DNA of 9,580 nucleotides from CAYQAJ01 sp964415245 (GCA_964415245.1 CAYQAJ010000208.1:1-9580), one strand, 5' to 3'. Counted from the stretch's first letter, positions 1 to 7,283 are shown. Notes: a model not told the origin generated them from the sequence alone. Numbers and translations: made by a program.

Positions 1-558
1 CGGGCTGACGTCGACACCGACCCGATCATTCCCAAGCAGTTTCTCAAGCGCATCGAGCGCACCGGCTTCGGTGAGTTCCTGTTCTTCGACTGGCGATACG
101 CCGGCGATGGCAGCCCGGACCCCGACTTCGAGTTGAATCGTCCCGCGGCGAACGGAGCCACGATTCTGCTGGCCCGACGCAACTTCGGCTGCGGCTCGAG
201 CCGCGAGCACGCGGTGTGGGCGCTGGCCGATTACGGATTTCGCGCGGTGATCGCCCCCAGCTTCGCCGACATCTTCTACAACAACTGCTTCAAGAACGGC
301 GTCTTGCCCGTTCGCCTGACCGAGAAGCAGGTCGACGACTTGTTCCGCCGCGCCACGGCACCGGGCGGCTTTACGCTCACCATCGACCTCGAAGCGTGCC
401 GCGTGACCGACGAGCAAAGGCTCGACGTGCCATTCGAGGTGGAGCCGGCACGCCGGCACAATCTGCTGCACGGCCTGGACGACATCGCCCTGACGCTCGA
501 GCACGCCGACCGCATCGCCGCCTTTGAGCAGGCCCACGGCATCGCCCCGGCGCGGTGA
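1..558 (+). CDS. leuD: 3-isopropylmalate dehydratase small subunit, 5'-truncated by window edge
   Basis: Small (swivel-domain) subunit of isopropylmalate isomerase, which with LeuC converts 2-isopropylmalate to 3-isopropylmalate in cytosolic leucine synthesis. The open frame enters at base 1 and ends with TGA at 556-558, leaving 185 residues. It begins inside the conserved N-terminal motif (VDTDPIIPKQFLKR, residues 4-17), so roughly 20 residues and the start codon lie outside the window; E. coli LeuD is 201 residues. Other family landmarks are RTGFG (20-24), NFGCGSSREHA (61-71), the loop typical of aconitase-type swivel domains, APSFADIF, and a C-terminal RRHNLLHGLDDI block. The TTG at 133 is internal and not a real start. 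The partner leuC, usually directly upstream, would lie beyond the left edge. The identification is very secure; the family also contains homoaconitase and citraconate-type small subunits, but the length and motifs fit LeuD best. Confidence 0.96.
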   Translation, partial: RADVDTDPIIPKQFLKRIERTGFGEFLFFDWRYAGDGSPDPDFELNRPAANGATILLARRNFGCGSSREHAVWALADYGFRAVIAPSFADIFYNNCFKNGVLPVRLTEKQVDDLFRRATAPGGFTLTIDLEACRVTDEQRLDVPFEVEPARRHNLLHGLDDIALTLEHADRIAAFEQAHGIAPAR

Positions 559-624
559 TGCGTATTCTCCGCTCTCCGCTTTGGCGCGGCGCTCCGTCGC
601 CGCTGGCTTCGGGCTAAACGATCC

Positions 625-673
625 TCCGTTTTCCGCTTTCCATTTCCGGCTCTTGACTCTCGACTCTTGACTC
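625..673. repeat. Degenerate heptanucleotide tandem tract (7 units)
   Basis: Reading in steps of seven from 625 gives seven consecutive related units: three of the form TCCNNTT (625-645), a linking unit (646-652), then TTGACTC (653-659), TCGACTC (660-666) and TTGACTC (667-673). As a consequence the decamer CTCTTGACTC recurs 14 bases apart (650-659 and 664-673). One strand is almost purely pyrimidine in the first half. A separate perfect heptamer pair TCTCCGC lies at 566-579 in another phase. It resembles short tandem heptamer repeats seen in intergenic DNA of other bacteria; a function is unknown. Confidence 0.7.
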
Positions 674-851
674 GCTTCAGCGCCTTGTCACCGCCCTGCT
701 GGTCGTTCACAATGTCGGCGCCTGCACATTGGGTCCGCGGCCCGTGTTGTGTGGCATCTACGCACGCTTAGGGGCTGGCCTTTCCGCGGTAAATGCCGCG
801 CGGCGTCATGACGTGCGCTGTTCGGGCCGCGCCGCACCGTGACACGCGATC

Positions 852-858
852 GGGGAGA
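852..858 (+). promoter_or_regulatory. Ribosome binding site deciding the peroxidase start
   Basis: GGGGAGA lies 7 bases before the ATG at 866. It supports that ATG rather than the in-frame GTG at 839, and the ATG start also gives a clean signal peptide. Confidence 0.7.
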
Positions 859-865
859 CATCACC

Positions 866-1903
866 ATGAAATGCCTCCGTTCAGGTGCATCCTGCGCGGC
901 GCTGGCGCTTATTTGTTTGACCGCATTTCCGCTGGCACCGCATGAGGCCGAAGCACAAGAGTCCCTTGAGATCGGAGTTCCGCTGGGCCTGAAGCCGGTG
1001 CGGGTGATGCCCGACAATCCGCTCACCAAGGCAAAGATCGAGCTGGGCAAACAGCTTTACTTCGACACGCGGCTGTCGCGCGACAACACGATTGCCTGCG
1101 CAAGCTGCCACGACCCGGCCAAGGGCTGGTCGAACGGCGAGCGATTTGCAACCGGCGTCCGCGGTCAAAAGGGAGGACGCAGCGCTCCCACCATCGTCAA
1201 CGCCGGTTACCAGCACTTTCAGTTCTGGGACGGCCGCGCCATCGAGGTCGAAGGCCAGGCGCTCGGGCCGATCCAGAATCCCATCGAAATGGATATGACC
1301 CTGTCGGAGCTCGAAAGCAAGCTCAACGCCATCGAAGGCTACCGCAGCCAGTTCCAAAAGGTGTTCGGCACGGACGTGACTTCGCAGGGCATTGCCAACG
1401 CCGTCGGAGCGTTTGAGCGCACCATTCTCTCCGGCGATGCCCCGTACGACCGCTTCAAGGCCGGCGACAAAACGGCTCTCTCCGAGGCGGCCCAGCGCGG
1501 CATGAAAGTGTTCTTCAACAAGGCATCGTGCAGCGCGTGCCACGTGGGGCCGAACTTCAGCGACGGCGGATTTCATAATGTCGGCATCGGCATGGACAAG
1601 CCCGAGCCCGACCTGGGCCGCTTTGCCGAGTCGGGCCTGGGGGGCGATCGCGGCACGTTTAAGACGCCGACCTTGCGCGAAATCGCCCGCACCGCCCCCT
1701 ACATGCACGATGGCAGCCTGGCCACACTCGAAGACGTGATCGAAAACTACAACAAGGGAGGCATCCCGAACCCGCAGTTGGATGAGGAGATCTTCCCGCT
1801 CAAGCTCACCGACCAGGACAAGGCCGATCTTGTTACGTTTCTCAAGGAAGGACTCAGCAGCGAGAGCTATCCGCTGGTCGAGCCGCCGGAACTGCCGAAG
1901 TAG
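866..1903 (+). CDS. Secreted di-heme cytochrome c peroxidase (CcpA/MauG family)
   Basis: Exported di-heme protein expected to reduce hydrogen peroxide to water with electrons from a small cytochrome or cupredoxin outside the cytoplasmic membrane. The product is 345 residues, the usual length for bacterial CCPs. Residues 1-30 form a Sec signal peptide with a hydrophobic core (AALALICLTAFPLA) and a likely cleavage after AEA at 30. Two c-type heme motifs are present: CASCH (78-82) and CSACH (222-226), one per cytochrome domain. TAPYMHDG (276-283) carries the conserved Met-His region near the second heme. The frame with RSAPTIVNAGYQ and FWDGRA is also typical of the family. The ATG at 866 is chosen for its Shine-Dalgarno and signal peptide. 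The next gene is interrupted by an assembly gap 10 bases downstream, so co-transcription with the propeller protein is possible but cannot be verified. A MauG-like role in protein maturation cannot be excluded. Confidence 0.93.
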   Translation: MKCLRSGASCAALALICLTAFPLAPHEAEAQESLEIGVPLGLKPVRVMPDNPLTKAKIELGKQLYFDTRLSRDNTIACASCHDPAKGWSNGERFATGVRGQKGGRSAPTIVNAGYQHFQFWDGRAIEVEGQALGPIQNPIEMDMTLSELESKLNAIEGYRSQFQKVFGTDVTSQGIANAVGAFERTILSGDAPYDRFKAGDKTALSEAAQRGMKVFFNKASCSACHVGPNFSDGGFHNVGIGMDKPEPDLGRFAESGLGGDRGTFKTPTLREIARTAPYMHDGSLATLEDVIENYNKGGIPNPQLDEEIFPLKLTDQDKADLVTFLKEGLSSESYPLVEPPELPK

Positions 1904-1912
1904 TGGCGAAGC

Positions 1913-2012
1913 NNNNNNNNNNNNNNNNNNNNNNNNNNNNNNNNNNNNNNNNNNNNNNNNNNNNNNNNNNNNNNNNNNNNNNNNNNNNNNNNNNNNNNNN
2001 NNNNNNNNNNNN
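1913..2012. other. Assembly gap of 100 N
   Basis: Exactly 100 undetermined bases, the conventional placeholder for a scaffold join of unknown size. The start of the downstream propeller gene, its signal peptide and the intergenic region after the peroxidase are lost here. Apparent open frames running across the gap are artefacts. Confidence 0.97.
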
Positions 2013-2771
2013 AACATCGGGCCGCTGGGCCTGGCGTTCCTCGACAAGGACACGCTCGTGGTCGGCGGCGGCGGACTCCCCGACGGTGAAGAGATGCTCC
2101 GCGTGTATACGGTTCCCGCGGCAGGCGCCGACGCCATCCCGTGCGATCAGATGAAGTTCAGCTTCAAGCTCCCCGCCACCGACGACATCAAGGGGGAGGG
2201 CAACTTCTACGCCCTGGCCATCACCAAGAACGCCATCTTCGCCACCAGTAACGGCGACGACACCAAGGGCTGGGTCGCTCGCGCCGACATTAACGGCGAC
2301 AAGGTCGAAAACTTCCGCCGCTTTATCGCCACCAAGGAAGCCGTCGAGGTCGATGCGCCCGTCGGAATCACCGTCAGCCCACACGGCGAAGTGGTGGTCG
2401 GCCAGATGGGCGAGATCAACGTCCCGGGCGACAGCCTGCTCACGTTCTACGAAGCATCGAGCGGCAAGCTGCTGTTGAATCTGCCCACCGGCCTGTACGA
2501 CATCGACGCGGTAGCCTACAGCCCCAAGGGACAGCTCTACGCGCTCGACTTCGCCTGGATGGACACAACCGCAGGCGGGCTGTTCCAGCTCATCGCCCAC
2601 CGCGCCGATGGCAAGCAGACCATTAAGGCCGAGAAGATCGTGGGCCTCGACAAGCCCACCTCCATGGCGTTCGACAAAGACGGAGCGCTGTACATCACCG
2701 TCTTCGGCACCGCCGCCGACGGCGACACCGCCAAGCCCGGCACGCTCGTGAAAATCGCCCCGGGGCTGTAA
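2013..2771 (+). CDS. Beta-propeller protein, N-terminus lost in assembly gap
   Basis: The frame emerges from the gap at 2013 and ends at TAA 2769-2771, giving 252 residues. I do not recognise a named family. What is visible are repeated blade-like strands with a hydrophobic-Ser/Phe-x-x-x-G-x-Leu-Tyr/Val pattern: GLAFLDKDTLVVGGG (6-20), GITVSPHGEVVVGQMG (118-133), AVAYSPKGQLYALDF (166-180) and SMAFDKDGALYITVFG (217-232). This spacing of about 50 residues suggests a propeller related in style to NHL, SMP-30 or PQQ-like folds. Its composition (Asp, Gly and Thr rich, one Cys) fits an exported protein, but the signal peptide would be in the missing part. It follows the peroxidase on the same strand and is followed by a strong terminator, so the pair could form one unit serving a periplasmic role; that link is inference. 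Confidence 0.75.
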   Translation, partial: NIGPLGLAFLDKDTLVVGGGGLPDGEEMLRVYTVPAAGADAIPCDQMKFSFKLPATDDIKGEGNFYALAITKNAIFATSNGDDTKGWVARADINGDKVENFRRFIATKEAVEVDAPVGITVSPHGEVVVGQMGEINVPGDSLLTFYEASSGKLLLNLPTGLYDIDAVAYSPKGQLYALDFAWMDTTAGGLFQLIAHRADGKQTIKAEKIVGLDKPTSMAFDKDGALYITVFGTAADGDTAKPGTLVKIAPGL

Positions 2772-2836
2772 CGGCAAGAGGATGAGCTAGTCAAGAGAGC
2801 AAGCGGCACCCTCTGCGCATTAACACTCGACCCAAG

Positions 2837-2864
2837 CCCACGGATTCCCATCCGTGGGATTTTT
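2837..2864 (+). terminator. Rho-independent terminator after the propeller gene
   Basis: A perfect 9-bp stem (CCCACGGAT 2837-2845 pairing with ATCCGTGGG 2850-2858) with a TCCC loop is followed by ATTTTT (2859-2864). It sits 65 bases after the propeller stop codon and separates that unit from the next gene. It is the clearest intrinsic terminator in the window. Confidence 0.82.
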
Positions 2865-3056
2865 ATGATCGGGAGTTCGCCCGGCGCGCGACCCCGAGTC
2901 AATGCACCCGTAATACGCCATGTTGTTCCGACTCGCACAGCGCCACAATGCGCTCACGATCACCTTGAGCGCCCAGGACGCGCAGCGCGACGCACTATCG
3001 CGCCAACGTTGTGCCGAGTGCCGAGAAACGATTGTCGCCAAGGAGCACTGTAGGCC

Positions 3057-4844
3057 ATGGAAACTGGTTCCCCTGCGACTCCAGTGCCTGTTGCCAACGC
3101 AGACGCAGTAATCAAGCCGCCCCGCATTTGGCCGCCACTGGTTCTCGTCGCACTGTATTGGGCGATCTTCTTTGCCATCGGCGCCTCGGGAATTCCCATG
3201 TTCATGGGCTTCTTGATGCAGATGGGCGCTATGCTCCTCATCGCGCTCATCTTCATGGTGTGGTGGCTTGCCAATCGCCGGATTCGACTCACCGACCGCT
3301 TTCTCGTGCTCGGCACGGCGATTGTGGTCGCCACGATCACGCTGCTTCTCCTTCATCCATCCGTCGTCAAGCCATCGGTCGTCTTCCTGGGCGTGCCGAT
3401 TTCGCTTACCGCATTTACGATCTGTCTTGCCGTGGTTCGCAACACGGCCGCCCAATGGCAACGGCTGAGCATGATCGCCGTGCTCGTACTTACGTGGATC
3501 CCCTTCACGCTCGTGCGGATGGAAGGACTCACCGGCGGCGGGAATCCAGACTTCCGTTGGCGGTGGAGTGCAAGCGCCGAACAACGCTTCCTTGCGGAAC
3601 AGGCGCAAAAGGCACACGATGCACAAAGCCAGAGTGCACCGGACGCGTCAAGCGACTCGGTAACGCTCCAAGCGGGCGACTGGCCCGCCTTTCGCGGTGC
3701 CGGTCGCGATGGCAAGGTCTACGGCACGGCGATCACCACGGACTGGAGTGCGAATCCGCCAAAGCTGGTTTGGCGCAATCGCGCCGGCCCGTCCTGGTCG
3801 TCGATGCTGATCGTCGATGGCCGGCTGTACACCCAAGAACAGCGCGGCCCGTCCGAAGCCGTCGTATGCCTCGAAGCGAATACCGGACGCGAAATCTGGT
3901 CGCACGAAGACGTCGCCCGCTTCGAAGAGCAATTGGGGGGCATCGGCCCCCGCGCGACTCCCACATTTGCCGACGGCCGCATTTACTCGCTCGGGGCCAC
4001 CGGCATGCTTAACTGTCTCAATGCTGCCAGCGGCGAGCCCGTATGGTTGCGAAACATTGCCGAGGACTCCGGAGCGAAGATTCCCATGTGGGGCTTTTCG
4101 GGCTCGCCGCTCGTTACGGGCGGACTCGTAATCGTGTTCGCCGGCGGAACCAGCCCGAAAAACTTGCTCGCCTACCACGCCGAATCGGGCGAACCGGCGT
4201 GGACGGCCCCCGCGCCAGGAGAGAGTTACTCATCGCCGCAGCTTTCGTTCCTGGCGGGCAAGGACCAGATTCTATTGTTGAGCGACGCCGGCTTGACTGC
4301 CTTCGACGCTGCCGTGGGAACATTGCTGTGGAAGTATGCCCTGGCCACTCCGGGAGAGCCGCGGGTCGTGCAGCCGTGCCTGGTGGACGACGCCGATGTG
4401 CTGTTTTCGGGAGCCAATTCGGGAACGACTTCGCTGACCGTCCGGCACGACGCGGAAGGTTGGCATACAATCGAAAACTGGGTATCGCACGACCTCAAGC
4501 CGTTCTTCAACGACTACGTTCTCTACGACGGCTCGCTGTACGGCTTCGATGGCAAGATCTTCTGTTGCGTCGATGCCCAAGCCGGCGAGGGCCGTTGGAA
4601 GCAGGGCCGCTACGGCAACGGGCAAGTGCTGCTGCTCGCCGACCAACGTGTGCTCCTGGTCCTTTCGGAGAGCGGCGAGGTCGTTCTTCTGGCCGCAAAC
4701 CCGAAGCAGCACGAAGAGCTCGCCAGGTTTCAGGCCGTCAACGGGAAGACGTGGAGCTATCCGGCGATCGCACACGGCCGCCTCTACGCACGAAACGCCG
4801 AAGAAATCGCGTGCTTTGAATTGCCCTCAGTCAGCGCAAATTGA
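3057..4844 (+). CDS. Membrane-anchored PQQ-like beta-propeller protein
   Basis: This 595-residue protein has two parts. The N-terminal 155 residues contain about five hydrophobic segments (near 27-44, 48-71, 82-100, 106-127 and 137-153). A charged Gln/Ala linker (about 172-206) leads to a propeller starting at DWPAFRGAGRDGK (208-220), a lead-in common in planctomycete PQQ-like proteins. Blade signatures of the type x-L-x-A-x-x-G-x-x-x-W occur at 271-281, 320-330, 372-382, 415-425 and 504-514. No quinoprotein-dehydrogenase active-site motif or heme site was seen, so PQQ binding and enzyme activity are not supported; a scaffolding or outer-face binding role is more likely. ATG 3057 has AAGGAG at 3040-3045, 11 bases upstream. 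It is preceded by a terminator and ends convergent with bioB, so it is probably monocistronic. It is a common planctomycete architecture without an assigned function. Confidence 0.85.
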   Translation: METGSPATPVPVANADAVIKPPRIWPPLVLVALYWAIFFAIGASGIPMFMGFLMQMGAMLLIALIFMVWWLANRRIRLTDRFLVLGTAIVVATITLLLLHPSVVKPSVVFLGVPISLTAFTICLAVVRNTAAQWQRLSMIAVLVLTWIPFTLVRMEGLTGGGNPDFRWRWSASAEQRFLAEQAQKAHDAQSQSAPDASSDSVTLQAGDWPAFRGAGRDGKVYGTAITTDWSANPPKLVWRNRAGPSWSSMLIVDGRLYTQEQRGPSEAVVCLEANTGREIWSHEDVARFEEQLGGIGPRATPTFADGRIYSLGATGMLNCLNAASGEPVWLRNIAEDSGAKIPMWGFSGSPLVTGGLVIVFAGGTSPKNLLAYHAESGEPAWTAPAPGESYSSPQLSFLAGKDQILLLSDAGLTAFDAAVGTLLWKYALATPGEPRVVQPCLVDDADVLFSGANSGTTSLTVRHDAEGWHTIENWVSHDLKPFFNDYVLYDGSLYGFDGKIFCCVDAQAGEGRWKQGRYGNGQVLLLADQRVLLVLSESGEVVLLAANPKQHEELARFQAVNGKTWSYPAIAHGRLYARNAEEIACFELPSVSAN

Positions 4845-4865
4845 CCCTTGCCAGCCGCATGGTTT

Positions 4866-4900
4866 GGGCAATGCAGATTGCAGAGCGCGGAATGCGGAGG
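4866..4900. repeat. Degenerate heptanucleotide tandem tract (5 units)
   Basis: Between two convergent genes, five consecutive seven-base units of the form G-x-R-x-A-N-N can be read: GGGCAAT (4866), GCAGATT (4873), GCAGAGC (4880), GCGGAAT (4887) and GCGGAGG (4894). It has the same period as the tracts at 625-673 and 8886-8927 but a different unit. A 12-bp palindrome GCGGTGCACCGC (4906-4917) follows immediately; without a T-run it is not a convincing terminator. Confidence 0.6.
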
Positions 4901-4951
4901 ACATAGCGGTGCACCGCGTCGCAGGGTCTACGTGTCGGTTCCAAAGTCGCG

Positions 4952-5986
4952 TCAGATTGCCTCCGACGCGCCGCGGGTCACCACGAACCCCATCTGCTCG
5001 ATCATGTCGTAGTCGGCTTGGGGGAGTTGCCCCTTGGTGGTGAGATAGTCGCCCAGAAAAATCGAGTTGGCCGGGTACAGGCCCAAGGGTTGTAGGCTGC
5101 CGAGTTGCAATTCGCGACCCCCCGCGATTCGCAGCTCGCTCGTGGGGTTCACGAAGCGGAACATAGCCAGCGCCTTGAGGCAGTACCGCGGGTTCAGGCG
5201 ATGCGTGCCGGCCAGCGGCGTGTCGTCGATCGGGTGCAGAAAATTGAGTGGGATCGACTCGGCCTTCAGGTCGCGCAAAGCCAGGGCCATCTGCACGATG
5301 TCGGTGTCGGCCTCGCCCATGCCGATAATTCCGCCCGAGCAGACTTCGATGCCCGCGTCGCGCACGGCCCGCAGCGTTTCGATCCGGTCGCGGTAGGTGT
5401 GCGTCTCGCAGATCTCCGAGTAGTACGACTCGCTGGTGTTCAGGTTGTGATTGACCCGGTCGACGCCGCAGATCTTCAGCCGTCGTGCCTGCTCCGGCGT
5501 CAAGAGCCCAAGGCACGCGCACACCTTGAGCTCGTAGCGGTCCTTGATCTCGGGCACGATTCTTTCGACGGCGCGAAGCTCGGTCTCGCTCGGCCCGCGG
5601 CCCGAGATCACGATGCAGTACGTCTTTGAGCCGCGCTCGAAGGCCGTGCGGGCCCCGTCGAGCAGCATGTCGCGCTTCATCAGGCTGTAGCGGGGAATGT
5701 CGGCGGTGGATAATTTCGACTGCGAGCAGTAGTGGCAGTCCTCGGGGCACAGGCCGCTCTTGGCGTTGACCAGAAAGTACAATTGCACGGTGTTGCCGAA
5801 ATACCGCCGGCGAATCGTGTAGGCCGCCGCCAACAGGTCGAGCAGCTCTTCGTCGCCCGAGCGGAGCATCGCCAGGGCCTCGTCGGCGGTGACGGAGTAT
5901 CCGTCGAGCACGCGCTGGGCCAGTTCGTGCCAGGAAGTGTGGCTGCCAGCGGTTTGCGTCGGTCGAAGCGCGGGGGCGACTTGCAT
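4952..5986 (-). CDS. bioB: Biotin synthase (radical SAM)
   Basis: Converts dethiobiotin to biotin by radical insertion of sulfur, in the cytosol. The product is 344 residues from the ATG at 5986, the normal family length. All cluster ligands are present: the radical-SAM CPEDCHYC motif with C80, C84 and C87 for the [4Fe-4S] cluster, and C124, C156, C216 and R286, which match by local alignment the [2Fe-2S] ligands of E. coli BioB (C97, C128, C188, R260). Also present are YNHNL-like VNHNLNTS, VCSGGIIGMGE and the C-terminal ANSIFLGDYLTT. The frame is open for a further 47 codons upstream, but that stretch shows no family similarity, so the internal ATG is preferred; its Shine-Dalgarno is weak (GAAAG). 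It is not next to other bio genes here, and no BirA-type operator was seen in the divergent region 5987-6173. Confidence 0.95.
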   Translation of the reverse strand: MQVAPALRPTQTAGSHTSWHELAQRVLDGYSVTADEALAMLRSGDEELLDLLAAAYTIRRRYFGNTVQLYFLVNAKSGLCPEDCHYCSQSKLSTADIPRYSLMKRDMLLDGARTAFERGSKTYCIVISGRGPSETELRAVERIVPEIKDRYELKVCACLGLLTPEQARRLKICGVDRVNHNLNTSESYYSEICETHTYRDRIETLRAVRDAGIEVCSGGIIGMGEADTDIVQMALALRDLKAESIPLNFLHPIDDTPLAGTHRLNPRYCLKALAMFRFVNPTSELRIAGGRELQLGSLQPLGLYPANSIFLGDYLTTKGQLPQADYDMIEQMGFVVTRGASEAI

Positions 5987-6159
5987 GCGTCGTCTTTCGT
6001 CGAATGTGTCGATTCGATGGGAGCCGCAAAGCCCGCGGCACGCAAACTCTGAAAGTAAGCTTGAATAGCGGTGTGAATCAAAAGGCGAACTAGCCAACCA
6101 CGACCCGATTGACCACAATAATAACATGGGCCCGCCGGAGCGACTACGGCGGAACGCAT

Positions 6160-6164
6160 GGGAG
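6160..6164 (+). promoter_or_regulatory. Ribosome binding site favouring a GTG start for the PSP1 gene
   Basis: GGGAG ends 9 bases before the GTG at 6174, whereas the in-frame ATG at 6126 has no purine-rich site upstream. The residues encoded between 6126 and 6173 do not look like a PSP1 N-terminus. Confidence 0.55.
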
Positions 6165-6173
6165 CACGCACTC

Positions 6174-6722
6174 GTGCCGAATCATCACCTGGTACGCGTG
6201 GGAACGATCGGCCACGTCGGCCGCTTTGCCGCGGTCGATGCCGTGCAGTATCCGCGCGGCACGCGAGTGGTGTGCCGCACGCGGCGCGGACTGGAAGTGG
6301 GCGGGGTGCTGTCGCCCGTGCCGGCCCGATCGAGCGCCGACGGCCCCCTGCTCCGCCGCCTGTCGGTGCAGGATGAGCTGCTGCTTGCGCGGCTCGACAA
6401 GCACAAGGACAAGGCGATCCGGGCCTGTACGGCACTGCTGGCCGAGCGCGGCTTCTCGACCGCGCTGTTGGACGTGGAGCCGCTGTTCGACGGCCGAACG
6501 GTTTACTTCTACTTCCTGGGCGACGTCACGCCCGAGCTGGAAGCGGTCACCGCCGAATTGGGCGAGGTCTACGAGAGCAAGGCCAAACTGCGCGAGTTCG
6601 CCGAGCTATTGCAAACGGGCTGCGGACCAGGCTGCGGAACCGAAGAAGCGGGCGGCTGCGCGACCGGAACGTGCACAACCTGCGTGGTAGCGCGAGCCTG
6701 CGGAACACGGGTCCGCGATTAG
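6174..6722 (+). CDS. PSP1 domain protein (RicT/YaaT-like) with cysteine-rich tail
   Basis: A 182-residue protein with the PSP1 pattern: HHLVRVGTIGHVGRF near the start, YPRGTRVVCRTRRGLEVGGVL (27-46), then the C-terminal core DVEPLFDGRTVYFYFLGDV (100-118) and ELGEVYESKAKLREFAELL (128-146). In Bacillus the relative RicT (about 275 residues) works with RicA and RicF, binds Fe-S clusters and affects RNase Y and development; that role is family knowledge and not shown here. Directly after the core lies a tail with six cysteines (150, 154, 162, 167, 170, 176) in a Gly-rich setting, unlike the GPCGRELCC segment of classical RicT. The tail suggests metal or Fe-S binding. The start at GTG 6174 is chosen by its RBS; ATG 6126 would add 16 residues. 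The gene is divergent from bioB and ends shortly before the convergent carbonic anhydrase gene. Confidence 0.8.
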   Translation: MPNHHLVRVGTIGHVGRFAAVDAVQYPRGTRVVCRTRRGLEVGGVLSPVPARSSADGPLLRRLSVQDELLLARLDKHKDKAIRACTALLAERGFSTALLDVEPLFDGRTVYFYFLGDVTPELEAVTAELGEVYESKAKLREFAELLQTGCGPGCGTEEAGGCATGTCTTCVVARACGTRVRD

Positions 6723-6727
6723 CGGGA

Positions 6728-6754
6728 CCGCCAAGGCGCGAAGAACGCTAAGGG
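6728..6754. repeat. Short degenerate CGCNAAG repeat
   Basis: Three imperfect units (CGCCAAGG, CGCGAAGAA, CGCTAAGGG) with a period of 8-9 fill half of the 51-base gap between the PSP1 and carbonic anhydrase genes. It resembles low-complexity intergenic filler seen in other genomes and is weaker evidence than the heptamer tracts. Confidence 0.35.
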
Positions 6755-6773
6755 CGGCAGGCAAGTCTTTCCG

Positions 6774-7283
6774 TCAATCATCGGCAGCGTATTGCGCCGC
6801 GGCGGCGACGTAGTGATCGGCGGCGTAAGCGATGCGCTGGCGGTCGCGGTCGTCGGTGGGGCGTTTTACTTTCGCGGGCACGCCCATGGCCACGCTGCCC
6901 GGGGGAATGACCGTACCTTCGAGCACCACGGCCCCTACCGCCACGATGCTGCCAGCGCCGATATGGGCGCCGTTCATCACGACGGCCCGCATGCCGATCA
7001 TTACATCGTCGTCGACTCGGGCGCCGTGCACAATGGCCGAGTGCCCCACGGTAACGCGATTTCCCAACGTGCAGGGAAAACCCTCGTCGGCGTGCAGCAG
7101 GGCCAAATCCTGAATGTTCGTGCGGCTGCCGATTCGAATCGCCTCGACGTCGCCGCGGATCACGGCGTTAAACCATACGCTCGACTGTGGGCCAATGGTC
7201 ACGTCGCCCACCACGACCGCACCCGGCGCGATGTAGGCGGTGGGGTCAACCAGGTCCGGCTGAAAGTGCGTGCTCTTGGTCAT
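6774..7283 (-). CDS. Gamma-class carbonic anhydrase-like protein (left-handed beta-helix)
   Basis: A 169-residue protein of the YrdA/CamH-type gamma-carbonic anhydrase family, presumably a cytosolic homotrimer. Hexapeptide-repeat turns run through the chain (for example YIAPGAVVVGDVTIG 17-31, IGSRTNIQD 51-59, VTVGHSAIVHG 78-88, VMIGMRAVVMNG 94-105, GAGSIVAVGAVVLEG 109-123). Three histidines in the expected arrangement, H64, H81 and H86, are the likely metal ligands; the 5-residue H81-H86 spacing equals that of H117-H122 in Methanosarcina Cam. The RGDVE motif (43-47) is also typical. The acidic loop carrying the proton-shuttle glutamate of Cam is absent, as in most short homologues, so carbonic anhydrase activity is plausible but many relatives are inactive or have other roles. 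ATG 7283 has only a weak purine-rich site upstream. It ends convergent with the PSP1 gene. Confidence 0.88.
   Translation of the reverse strand: MTKSTHFQPDLVDPTAYIAPGAVVVGDVTIGPQSSVWFNAVIRGDVEAIRIGSRTNIQDLALLHADEGFPCTLGNRVTVGHSAIVHGARVDDDVMIGMRAVVMNGAHIGAGSIVAVGAVVLEGTVIPPGSVAMGVPAKVKRPTDDRDRQRIAYAADHYVAAAAQYAADD

Larger units (their letters stand above)
559..865. other. Intergenic region between leuD and the cytochrome peroxidase gene
   Basis: This stretch of about 300 bases holds no convincing gene. It contains a duplicated heptamer TCTCCGC (566-579), the longer heptanucleotide tract annotated separately at 625-673, a small GC-rich hairpin (CGCGG 785-789 pairing with CCGCG 796-800 around a 6-base loop) and a perfect 10-bp palindrome CGTCATGACG (804-813). 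The palindrome lies about 52 bases before the peroxidase ATG, where an operator could sit. I cannot match it to a named regulator and could not find a clear -35/-10 pair. No T-rich intrinsic terminator follows leuD. Confidence 0.6.

Noticed and set aside
839..865. GTG at 839 as the start of the peroxidase gene
   Set aside because: The ATG at 866 has a good Shine-Dalgarno and gives a standard signal peptide; the extra nine residues are charged and would precede it.
1782..2771. An open frame running through the N block into the propeller gene
   Set aside because: The 100 N are a placeholder of unknown length. The part before the gap is an out-of-frame reading of the peroxidase gene.
2960..3060. 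Minus-strand peptide GTRHNVGAI resembling a peptidyl-tRNA hydrolase motif
   Set aside because: Only about eight residues match and nothing of the family lies before or after; probably chance, although a decayed fragment cannot be excluded.
2920..3111. Small plus-strand open frame, 63 codons with a CAEC motif
   Set aside because: No ribosome binding site, overlaps the start of the PQQ-like gene by 55 bases and resembles nothing I recognise.
2820..3626. Long minus-strand open frame, 268 codons
   Set aside because: It is antisense to the membrane-domain part of the PQQ-like gene, rich in His/Arg/Glu as expected for a shadow, and runs through the terminator.
4827..6041. Minus-strand 404-codon frame overlapping bioB
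   Set aside because: Arg- and Pro-rich shadow of bioB in another frame; bioB is unmistakable.
5987..6127. N-terminal extension of bioB by 47 residues
   Set aside because: The extension shows no similarity to biotin synthases, and the ATG at 5986 gives the normal length.
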